From: Conexibacter woesei Iso977N
GTDB lineage: Bacteria > Actinomycetota > Thermoleophilia > Solirubrobacterales > Solirubrobacteraceae
Length of the DNA stretch: 64,000 nt
Assembly: GCF_000424625.1 (NCBI RefSeq)
Contig: NZ_AUKG01000002.1
Span: forward strand, 434,001 to 498,000
Direction: 5' to 3'
Below the pieces are notes generated by a model. It saw nothing but the letters and a program-made list of their open reading frames with translations. It ran no database searches and was not told the origin of the DNA. The position numbers and the translations under genes were made by a program. Each line of letters opens with the position of its first letter. Within the stretch, counting starts at the first letter, position 1. Below are positions 54,554 to 62,082 of this stretch, piece by piece.

Positions 54554-55848
54554 CGCTCGACGATCGCCACGACGCCCTGGCCGCCCGCGGCGCAGACGGA
54601 GATCAGCGCGCGGCCGGAGCCCTTCTCGGCGAGGAGCTTCGCGGCGGTGGCGAGGATGCGCCCGCCGGTCGCGGCGAACGGGTGGCCCGCAGCCAGCGAC
54701 GACCCGTTGACGTTCAACTTGGTGCGGTCGATCGAGCCGAGCGGCGCGTCCAGGCCCAGGTGCGACCTGCAGAAGTCCGCGTCCTCCCAGGCGGCCAGCG
54801 TCGCCAGCACCTGCGAGGCGAACGCCTCGTGGATCTCGTAGTAGTCGAAGTCCTCGAGCGTCAGCCCGGCGCGCGCGAGCATCTTCGGCACGGCGTAGAC
54901 CGGGGCCATCAACAACCCCTCGTCGCCGTGGACGTACGACACCGCGCTCGTCTGCGAGTGGGTGAGGTGCGCGAGCACCGGGAAGTTGTGCTCCTCGGCC
55001 CACGCGTCGGTCGACAGCAGGACCACCGACGCGCCGTCCGACAGCGGCGTCGAGTTGCCGGCGGTCATCGTCGCGCCGTCCTCGCGCGTCCCGAAGACCG
55101 GCTTGAGCTTGGCCAGCTTCTCGACGCTCGAGTCCGGGCGCAGGTTCTGGTCGCGCGACAGGCCCAGGAACGGGGTGACCAGGTCGTCGAAGAACCCGCG
55201 GTCGTACGCCGCGGCGAGGTTCTGGTGGCTCAACGCGGTCAGCTCGTCCTGCGCCTCGCGCGTGATGCCCCACTTGCGCGCGGTGATCGCGGCGTGCTCG
55301 CCCATCGACAGCCCGGTCCGCGGCTCGGCGTTGCGCGGCACGTCGGGCGCGAGGTGCGAGGGCCGGACGTGCGCGAGCAGCTTCACGCGGTCGGCCGTCG
55401 ACTTCGCGGCGTTGACCTTCACGAGCAGCCGCCGGAGGTCGTCGTTGACGCCGAGCGGCGCGTCGCTGGTCGTGTCGACGCCGCCGGCGATCGCCACCTC
55501 GGTCTGGCCGAGCGCGATCTTGTTGGCGGCCAGGACCGCCGCCTGGATCCCCGTGTCGCACGCCTGCTGGACGTCGAACGCGGGCGTCGCGTCGTCCAGC
55601 GCGCTGCCCATCACGCACTCGCGGATCAGGTTGAAGTCGCGCGCGTGCTTGAGGACGGCGCCGCCGACGACCTCGTCGACGGTCGATCCCGCCAGCCCGA
55701 AGCGGGCGACGAGCCCGTCGAGCGCGGCGGTGAACATGTCCTGGTTGGACGCCTGCGCGTAGGGACCGTTCGAGCGCGCGAACGGGATGCGGTTGCCGCC
55801 GAGGATCGCGGCGGGGGCGGGGGCTGATGGCTTCTTGGGCTGAGGCAT
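54550..55848 (-). CDS. Acetyl-CoA acetyltransferase (thiolase)
   Basis: A 432-residue thiolase, FadI/FadA2-like. The nucleophile Cys97 is in VQQACDTGIQAA. NGSSLAAGHPFAATGGR supplies the active-site His and CAAGGQG the second Cys. It would cleave 3-ketoacyl-CoA or form acetoacetyl-CoA. The gene is divergent from the FabG4-like gene; the same trio (thiolase, high-molecular-weight FabG, MaoC) occurs in Mycobacterium around Rv0241c-Rv0243. Confidence 0.95.
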   Translation of the reverse strand: MPQPKKPSAPAPAAILGGNRIPFARSNGPYAQASNQDMFTAALDGLVARFGLAGSTVDEVVGGAVLKHARDFNLIRECVMGSALDDATPAFDVQQACDTGIQAAVLAANKIALGQTEVAIAGGVDTTSDAPLGVNDDLRRLLVKVNAAKSTADRVKLLAHVRPSHLAPDVPRNAEPRTGLSMGEHAAITARKWGITREAQDELTALSHQNLAAAYDRGFFDDLVTPFLGLSRDQNLRPDSSVEKLAKLKPVFGTREDGATMTAGNSTPLSDGASVVLLSTDAWAEEHNFPVLAHLTHSQTSAVSYVHGDEGLLMAPVYAVPKMLARAGLTLEDFDYYEIHEAFASQVLATLAAWEDADFCRSHLGLDAPLGSIDRTKLNVNGSSLAAGHPFAATGGRILATAAKLLAEKGSGRALISVCAAGGQGVVAIVER

Positions 55849-55849
55849 G

Positions 55850-55869
55850 GTGACATCAAAGAATGTAAC
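55850..55869. promoter_or_regulatory. Inverted repeat between thiolase and FabG4-like genes
   Basis: GTGACAT and ATGTAAC, arms of 7 bases with one mismatch around a 6-base centre, in a divergent gap of only 29 bases. It is a candidate operator for a TetR- or FadR-type regulator that would control both directions. Both messages would be leaderless or nearly so. Confidence 0.4.
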
Positions 55870-55877
55870 ATCGAACC

Positions 55878-57233
55878 GTGTCGCAAGCCGCCGATAGATA
55901 CCAACAGCTCTCGTCCACGCCGCCCGGGAAGTTCCTCGTCGGCCGCCTGGGCCTCCCCGAGTCGACGCCGCTGCGCCGCTACAAGCCGGGCCAGCCGCTC
56001 CTCGAAGGGGCCGCGGTCGTCGGCGGCGCGCCGGAGCATCGCCTGCTCTCGACGGTCGAGCGGGTCCTCAAGAACACCAACACGCCCGCCCTCGCGCCCG
56101 AGGCCGTGGCCGGTGCCGCCGACAAGGTCGGCGCGATCGTCTTCGACGCGTCCGGGATCACCAAGTCGGAGGACCTGAGCGCGCTCCGGGAGTTCTTCAA
56201 CCCCGTCATCACGAAGCTCGGCAGGAGCGGCCGCCTGATCGTCCTCGGCACGCCGCCCGAGCACGCCGCCGACCGACGCCATCATGTCGCTCAGCGCGCG
56301 CTCGAGGGCTTCGTCCGCTCCGCCGCCAAGGAACTGCGCCACGGCGCGACCGGCAACCTCGTCTACGTCGCGCCCGGCGGCGAGGACGACCTCGAGTCGA
56401 CGCTGCGCTTCCTGCTGTCCTCGAAGTCGGCCTACGTGGACGGCCAGGTCATCCGCATCAACAGCGGCGAGTCCTCGACGCCGAGGGACTGGGAGCAGCC
56501 GCAGGCCGGGCGCGTCGCCGCGGTCACCGGCGCCTCACGCGGCATCGGCGCCGCGATCGCCGAGACGCTCGCGCGCGACGGCGCCCATGTCATCGCCATC
56601 GACATCCCGCAGGCGGGCGACGCGCTCGCCAAGGTCGCCAACAGGATCGGCGGCGCCGCGCTGCACCTGGACGTCACGGCCGACGACGCGCCGCAGTCGC
56701 TGGCCGCGTACCTGACCGAGCGCCACGGGACCGTGGACGTCGTCGTCCACAACGCCGGCATCACGCGCGACCGCACGCTGGCGCGCATGAAGCCCGAACG
56801 GTGGGACGCCGTGCTCGATGTGAACCTCTCCGCGCAGGAACGGCTCAACGACGCGCTGCTGATCGGCGACCTGCTCGGCGACGGCGGCCGGATCGTCACG
56901 GTCTCCTCGATCGGCGGGATCGCCGGCAACCGCGGGCAGACCAACTACGGCGCGTCGAAGGCCGGCGTGATCGGGATCGTCGAGACGCTGGCGCCCGAGC
57001 TGGCCCAGCGCGGCGCGACGATCAACGCGGTCGCGCCCGGGTTCATCGAGACGCAGATGACCGCCGCGATGCCGCTGTTCGTCCGCGAGGGCGGGCGCCG
57101 CATGAACTCGCTGGCGCAGGGCGGGCTGCCGATCGACGTCGCCGAGACGATCGCGTGGTTCGCCAGCCCCGCGTCGGGCGGCGTCAACGGCAACGTCGTG
57201 CGCGTCTGCGGCCAGTCCCTGATCGGGGCGTAG
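55878..57233 (+). CDS. FabG4-like 3-oxoacyl reductase (high-molecular-weight SDR)
   Basis: A 451-residue SDR. The N-terminal ~210 residues form a flavodoxin-like domain without a nucleotide motif. The C-terminal ~240 are a classical FabG: VTGASRGIGAAIAE binds NADH/NADPH, NAGITRD follows, and SSIGGIAGNRGQTNYGASKAG holds the Ser-Tyr-Lys triad. This two-domain form is the FabG4 type, which reduces long-chain 3-oxoacyl-CoA. GTG start. It is coupled with the MaoC gene seven bases downstream. Confidence 0.93.
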   Translation: MSQAADRYQQLSSTPPGKFLVGRLGLPESTPLRRYKPGQPLLEGAAVVGGAPEHRLLSTVERVLKNTNTPALAPEAVAGAADKVGAIVFDASGITKSEDLSALREFFNPVITKLGRSGRLIVLGTPPEHAADRRHHVAQRALEGFVRSAAKELRHGATGNLVYVAPGGEDDLESTLRFLLSSKSAYVDGQVIRINSGESSTPRDWEQPQAGRVAAVTGASRGIGAAIAETLARDGAHVIAIDIPQAGDALAKVANRIGGAALHLDVTADDAPQSLAAYLTERHGTVDVVVHNAGITRDRTLARMKPERWDAVLDVNLSAQERLNDALLIGDLLGDGGRIVTVSSIGGIAGNRGQTNYGASKAGVIGIVETLAPELAQRGATINAVAPGFIETQMTAAMPLFVREGGRRMNSLAQGGLPIDVAETIAWFASPASGGVNGNVVRVCGQSLIGA

Positions 57234-57239
57234 GCGGGC

Positions 57240-58139
57240 ATGGCGACGACCCGGACGTTGGACGGCGCGCCCGGCGCCGCCACCTTGTACCCGCGCGCGG
57301 TCGCTGGGTCCTACGCGCTGCCGCTGCTGCGCAGGGTCCCGCTGGTCGGGCCGAAGGGCTCGCGCGAGCTGCCGGACCTGTCGTTCGCGTTGCAGGATGT
57401 CGCGCTTGATCGCGGGCACGTCGCCGACTACGCGCGCGTCTGCGGCTTCGACCTCCGGGACGCGCTGCCGCCGACCTACCTCCACATCCTCGCGTTCCCG
57501 TTGGCCATGCGGTTGATGACCGACTCCTCGTTCCCGTTCGGCGTGCTCGGGCTCGTGCACGTCGAAAACCGGATCGAGCACGTCCGGCCGGTCGGGACGG
57601 GGGAGACGCCGTCGTTCACCGTCCGGGCGGAGGACCTCCGGGACCATCCGAGGGGCCGGCAGTTCGATGTTGTCGCGGTTGCCGAAGTTGATGGTGAACG
57701 CGTGTGGGAGGGCCGCTCGACGTACCTGCGCCGCGGCGGCGGAAGCGGCGACGGTGGGGAGAGGCGCGAGCGCGAGCGCGACGAGCCGAGCGCGCCGCCC
57801 GCCGCGGAGGCGATCTGGAAGGTCCCCGCCGACATCGGCCGCCGCTACGGCGCCGTGTCCGGCGACCGCAACCCGATCCATCTCCACAACCTCTCGGCCA
57901 AGGCCTTCGGCATGCCCCGCGCGATCGCCCACGGCATGTGGCTCAAGGCCCACACCCTCGCCGCCCTCCAACCCGAGCTCCCGGACGCCTTCACCACCGA
58001 CGTCCGCTTCAAGCTCCCGGTCCTCCTACCCGCGACCGTCGCCTTCAGCTCGGCACCAAGCGCCGGCGGCCGCACGTTCGAGGCGCACGACGCGAAGAAG
58101 GGCAAGCCGCACCTCAGCGGCAGCTTCACCGCGCTGTGA
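57240..58139 (+). CDS. MaoC-like 3-hydroxyacyl dehydratase (HtdX-like)
   Basis: A 299-residue hot-dog-fold dehydratase. The N-terminal half is a degenerate hot-dog domain; the C-terminal half has the catalytic pair in YGAVSGDRNPIHLHNLSAKA and AIAHGMW. It removes water from 3-hydroxyacyl-CoA. The trio completes a beta-oxidation-like or chain-extension cycle: thiolase, reductase, dehydratase. Confidence 0.92.
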   Translation: MATTRTLDGAPGAATLYPRAVAGSYALPLLRRVPLVGPKGSRELPDLSFALQDVALDRGHVADYARVCGFDLRDALPPTYLHILAFPLAMRLMTDSSFPFGVLGLVHVENRIEHVRPVGTGETPSFTVRAEDLRDHPRGRQFDVVAVAEVDGERVWEGRSTYLRRGGGSGDGGERRERERDEPSAPPAAEAIWKVPADIGRRYGAVSGDRNPIHLHNLSAKAFGMPRAIAHGMWLKAHTLAALQPELPDAFTTDVRFKLPVLLPATVAFSSAPSAGGRTFEAHDAKKGKPHLSGSFTAL

Positions 58140-58142
58140 CGA

Positions 58143-58163
58143 CGCGCGGCCCTAGGCCGCGCG
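58143..58163. terminator. Hairpin at convergent ends
   Basis: CGCGCGGCC / GGCCGCGCG, 9-base stem and 3-base loop, overlapping the last codons of the minus-strand GGDEF-EAL gene and just after the MaoC stop. No T tract. Confidence 0.45.
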
Positions 58164-60404
58164 CGGTGACTCGGTGAGGGCGGTGCGGAGCGCGGATGCC
58201 GGCAGCGGGCGGCCAAGGCCGTAGCCCTGGGCCACGTCGACGCCGAGCGCCCGGACGACGGCGAGGCAGGCGTCGTCTTCGATGCCTTCGGCGACGACGC
58301 GGAGGCCGAGGGAGCGGCCGAGGTCGACGATGGTGCGGGCGATCGCGCGGTGGGCGGAGTCCTCGGCGACGTCGGTGATGAAGGAGCGGTCGATCTTGAG
58401 CTCGTCGACGGGGAGGCCCGCGAGGCGGGCGAGCGACGCGTGGCCGGTCCCGAAGTCGTCGAGGGACAGGCCGACGCCCAGCCGCTTCAACGCCTCCAGC
58501 ACCGACACGCAGCGCTCGGCGTCGGCCAGGATGTTCGTCTCGGTGACCTCGAAGCGCAGCGCGCTCGCCGGCAGCCCGTGGCGCTCCAGTGCCGCAGCGA
58601 CGATGCCCGGCAGCTCGACGTCGAGCAGGTTCGCCGCAGCCAGGTTCACCGCGACTTCAAGGACCAGTCCTTCGGCTCGGAAGGCCGCGCAGTCGCGCAG
58701 CGCCAGCTCCAGGACCTCCAGCGCCAGCGGCCCCATCGCGTTGGTCTGCTCGGCCAGCGGCAGGAAGACGCCGGGCGCGAGCAGGCCCTCGGTCGGGTGC
58801 TGCCAGCGGACCAGCGCCTCGGTCGACACGACGGCCCCGGACACCAGGTCGACCTTCGGCTGGTGGTGGACGACGAGCTGCCCGGAAGCGATCGCGCTCC
58901 GCAGCTGCCCAGCGAGCGCGAGCTGGTCGAGCGTGTGCCGATCGGTCCCGACGTCGTAGACCTCGACGCCGGACCTCCGCTCCTTGGCCTGGTACATCGC
59001 GACGTCCGCGCGCTGCAGCAGCCCGCTCGCATCGCGCGCGTGGTCCGGGAAGTGCGCGACGCCGATCGACCCGTCCACGCGCAGCGCGATCCCGCGCAGG
59101 TCGAACGGCTCCTCCAGCACGCGCAGCAGCCGCTGCGCCAGGACGACCGGCCGGTCGTCGTCCTCGCCGCGCCAGGCGATCACGCCGAACTCGTCGCCGC
59201 CCAGCCGCGCCAGCACGTCGCGCGGGCCGAGCACCTCGCGCAGCCGCGGCCCGATCCGCCGCAGCAGCTCGTCGCCCGCGGCGTGGCCCAGCGTGTCGTT
59301 GAGCTCCTTGAAGTGGTCCAAGTCCAACAACAACAGCGAGGCCGGGTCGCCGCGCCGGACGACCTGCTCCAGGTGCCACACCAAAGATCGTCGGTTCGCC
59401 AGACCGGTGAGCTCGTCCGTGCGGGCCTCGACGCGGCGCTCGCCGAGCTCCTGGACCTCCCGGAACGTCAGCAGCGTCCGGCCGACCGCAGCGGCGATGG
59501 CGGTGACCGCGAGCCCGAAGGCCAGCCCCGGCACGGCCACGAACCGCGAGGCCACGACGATCGCCAGCGCCACGAACGTGCACACGACCGGCAGCAGGAT
59601 CGCGCGGGCGCCGCCGAAGTCGGCCTCGACCCGCGTCCGCTTCGTCCACGGCGAGCAGGCCATGATCGCGCAGCCGATGATCCAGCCGGTGCTGACCGGC
59701 GTCCCGGTCTGGTAGTTCCCGCTCGAGAGCAGGAACGTGAACATGATGTCGCTCGCCGAGAACACCACCAGCCCCGCGCCGAGCACGAGCAGCGAGCGCG
59801 TCGGCGCGCGCCCCGTCAGCACCGCGGTCGTCGCGATCAGCGCGAGGATCAGGAAGTCGGACAGCGGATAGGCGAGCGTCGTGGCGACCGTCTGCGCCGG
59901 CCCGTTGGTGGCGTTCATGATCGGCTCGAAGACCGCCGCCGCGGCCACCGCCGCGACCGTCACGCCCGCGATCACCCCGTCGAGCCACATCGAGGGCGGG
60001 ATCCGCGCGCCACGCTCCCGGAGCGTCAGCCCGATCGCGGCGTAGGCGAGCGGGTAGAACCCCAAGAACCCGATGTCGGGCCACGACGGCACCGGCGCCG
60101 CGCCGGTGGGGCCGATCAGCGTGAACCACGCCGCGTCGCCCAGGCCCCACGACAGGATCGCGCCCGCGAGGCAGAGGCAGATCGCGCGCTCCGACGGGAC
60201 GCGCACCGCGCGCCACGCCGCCAGGGCCACCGACAGCGCCAGCGCGGTCAGCGGCAGCGTGATGTCGAACGCCGGGACGTAGTGCGCGCCGCCGCGGACG
60301 AACGGCAGCGTGGTCAGAAGGTAGCCCGCGGCGACGAGCGCGACGGCGAGCTGCAGCCGACGGACTCCGGCCGTCATCGCCACCCGGTCGCGAATCTCCT
60401 CCAC
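58152..60404 (-). CDS. Membrane GGDEF-EAL protein (c-di-GMP turnover)
   Basis: A 750-residue protein. The N-terminal ~310 residues hold eight to ten membrane segments (MASE-like sensor). The GGDEF domain (about 330-490) has an intact RLGGDEFGVI active site. The EAL domain (about 505-745) keeps STEALVRW, VAVNLAAANL, SLDDFGTGHASL and LKIDRSFI. Both enzyme sites look competent, so it may make or degrade c-di-GMP depending on the signal at the membrane part. Confidence 0.93.
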   Translation of the reverse strand: MEEIRDRVAMTAGVRRLQLAVALVAAGYLLTTLPFVRGGAHYVPAFDITLPLTALALSVALAAWRAVRVPSERAICLCLAGAILSWGLGDAAWFTLIGPTGAAPVPSWPDIGFLGFYPLAYAAIGLTLRERGARIPPSMWLDGVIAGVTVAAVAAAAVFEPIMNATNGPAQTVATTLAYPLSDFLILALIATTAVLTGRAPTRSLLVLGAGLVVFSASDIMFTFLLSSGNYQTGTPVSTGWIIGCAIMACSPWTKRTRVEADFGGARAILLPVVCTFVALAIVVASRFVAVPGLAFGLAVTAIAAAVGRTLLTFREVQELGERRVEARTDELTGLANRRSLVWHLEQVVRRGDPASLLLLDLDHFKELNDTLGHAAGDELLRRIGPRLREVLGPRDVLARLGGDEFGVIAWRGEDDDRPVVLAQRLLRVLEEPFDLRGIALRVDGSIGVAHFPDHARDASGLLQRADVAMYQAKERRSGVEVYDVGTDRHTLDQLALAGQLRSAIASGQLVVHHQPKVDLVSGAVVSTEALVRWQHPTEGLLAPGVFLPLAEQTNAMGPLALEVLELALRDCAAFRAEGLVLEVAVNLAAANLLDVELPGIVAAALERHGLPASALRFEVTETNILADAERCVSVLEALKRLGVGLSLDDFGTGHASLARLAGLPVDELKIDRSFITDVAEDSAHRAIARTIVDLGRSLGLRVVAEGIEDDACLAVVRALGVDVAQGYGLGRPLPASALRTALTESPRAA

Positions 60405-60509
60405 GCGCGTAGGATTCGGCAGCGAACGGCGGGGGTCACATCCCCCGACCGGGGTATCTTCGCTCCCCGGTCGGCGGACGGACCCGTTCCTGGTACCGCT
60501 CCGTTCCGG

Positions 60510-61952
60510 TTAGACCGTTTGGAGGAGCGTTTCGGTGGTTTCGGCGGCTTCGGTGGTCTCCACGGAGACACCGGCGTCTGCCTCGTCCTTCGGCGTCCGG
60601 AGCAGGAACGCGCACGCGACGGCACCCACGGCGGCGAGCCCGGTGCACGCCCACAGCGCGTCGTGCAGGCCGCCGACGAACGCGTGCGGGTCGCCCGCGC
60701 CGAGCGACGCGCCGGTCGGGATCAGCGCGCCGAGCGCCGCGACGCCGACCGCGATCCCGGCCTGGCGGAACGTGTCGTTCACACCGGCGGCCAGGCCGCT
60801 CTGGTGCGCCGGCGCGCTGCCGAGCGCGAACGCGCTGATCGACGGGTTGAACAGGCCGGTCCCGACCATCGCCAGGATCGAGCCGGGCAGCGCGATCGCC
60901 CACGACGAGCCGACGTCGCAGAACGTCAGCAGCGCCATGCCGCCCGCGACCAGCGCGAGGCCGGCCGACACCATCGCGCGGCCGGAGACGCGCTCGCCGA
61001 GCGCGGCGGACCCGCCCGCGACGAAGAACATCGTGGCGGTGCCGGGCAGGTAGACGAGGCCGGCCTCGATCGCGCTCAGGCCCAGCACCTGCTGGAGGTA
61101 GAGCGTGGTGTAGAAGAACACCGCGAAGAACGACGCGGAGATCGCGAACGCGCCGACCTGCGCACCGGTGAAGCGCCCGTTGCGGAACAGGCCGAGCGGC
61201 AACATGGGGTCCTTGACGTCGGACTCGACGAACAGGAAGACGACCAGCAGCGCGGCGGCGCCGCCCAGCTCGAGCAGGATCTGGGTCGAGCCCCAGCCCA
61301 GCTCGTTGCCGCGCAGCAGCGCGAGGATCAGCAGGAACAGGCCCGCGGTCAGCGTCACCAGGCCCGCGAGGTCGACGCGGCGCGCGACGGCGTCCTTGGA
61401 CTCCTCGACGTACTTGCGCGTGATCGCCAGGCAGATCAGCCCGAGCGGGATGTTGATGAGGAAGATCGCGCGCCAGCCGAAGCCGGAGGTCAGCGCGCCG
61501 CCGACGAGCGGGCCGACCGCGAACGACGCGCCGATCGTGGCGCCGTAGACGGCGAGCGCGTTCATGCGCTCCTTGAGGTCCGGGAACGCGTTGGCGAGCA
61601 GCGCGAGCGAGACCGCGAACATGATCGCGGCGCCGATGCCCTGGACGGCGCGGGCGGCGTCCAGGAAGCCGATCGAGCCGGCGAGCGCGCAGACGAGTGA
61701 AGCGGCGGTGAAGAGCGCGAGGCCGTAGGTGAAGAGGCGCTTGCGGCCGAAGCGGTCGGCCAGCGAGCCGGCGGTCAGGACGACCGAGGCGAGCGCCAAC
61801 GTGTAGGCGTCGACGATCCACTGCAGGCCGTGCAGGCCGGTGTTGAGGTCCGACGCGATGTCGGAGAGCGCGGTGTTCACGACCGCGATGTCGAGCATCA
61901 ACATCGCGGTCGCGACGCACACGACGGTCAGGGTCCAGCGTTGGGTGGGCAC
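60510..61952 (-). CDS. MFS drug exporter, DHA2 (14-TM) family
   Basis: A 480-residue transporter of the EmrB/QacA type. The start MLDIAVVNTALSDIASDL is the motif D1-type region. WIVDAYTLALASVVLTAGSLADRFGRKR is followed by fourteen hydrophobic segments. GTG at 61952 (VPTQRWTLTVV) is chosen; upstream codons are not family-like. It probably exports drugs or similar compounds by proton exchange. Confidence 0.92.
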   Translation of the reverse strand: MPTQRWTLTVVCVATAMLMLDIAVVNTALSDIASDLNTGLHGLQWIVDAYTLALASVVLTAGSLADRFGRKRLFTYGLALFTAASLVCALAGSIGFLDAARAVQGIGAAIMFAVSLALLANAFPDLKERMNALAVYGATIGASFAVGPLVGGALTSGFGWRAIFLINIPLGLICLAITRKYVEESKDAVARRVDLAGLVTLTAGLFLLILALLRGNELGWGSTQILLELGGAAALLVVFLFVESDVKDPMLPLGLFRNGRFTGAQVGAFAISASFFAVFFYTTLYLQQVLGLSAIEAGLVYLPGTATMFFVAGGSAALGERVSGRAMVSAGLALVAGGMALLTFCDVGSSWAIALPGSILAMVGTGLFNPSISAFALGSAPAHQSGLAAGVNDTFRQAGIAVGVAALGALIPTGASLGAGDPHAFVGGLHDALWACTGLAAVGAVACAFLLRTPKDEADAGVSVETTEAAETTETLLQTV

Positions 61953-62025
61953 TTTGGAGGTCTCTCTGGGAGTTGGGGAAGCGGGGTCGTGCCGGACCCT
62001 GACGCGCACCCACCCCAGTCACATC

Positions 62026-62037
62026 AGGGGATCCCCT
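62026..62037. promoter_or_regulatory. Perfect 12-base palindrome upstream of the MFS gene
   Basis: AGGGGATCCCCT, about 75 bases before the MFS start on the minus strand. Candidate operator for a TetR-type repressor, typical for such exporters, but the regulator is not in the window. Confidence 0.3.
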
Positions 62038-62062
62038 AGGGGCGCGCGTTTCCCCCTGCTGG

Positions 62063-62082
62063 CCGCACCGCGGGCGGTGCGG
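62063..62082 (-). terminator. Terminator after the molybdopterin oxidoreductase
   Basis: CCGCACCG / CGGTGCGG, 8-base stem with loop CGGG, directly after the stop codon (62083-62085) in the gene's direction. Confidence 0.6.
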
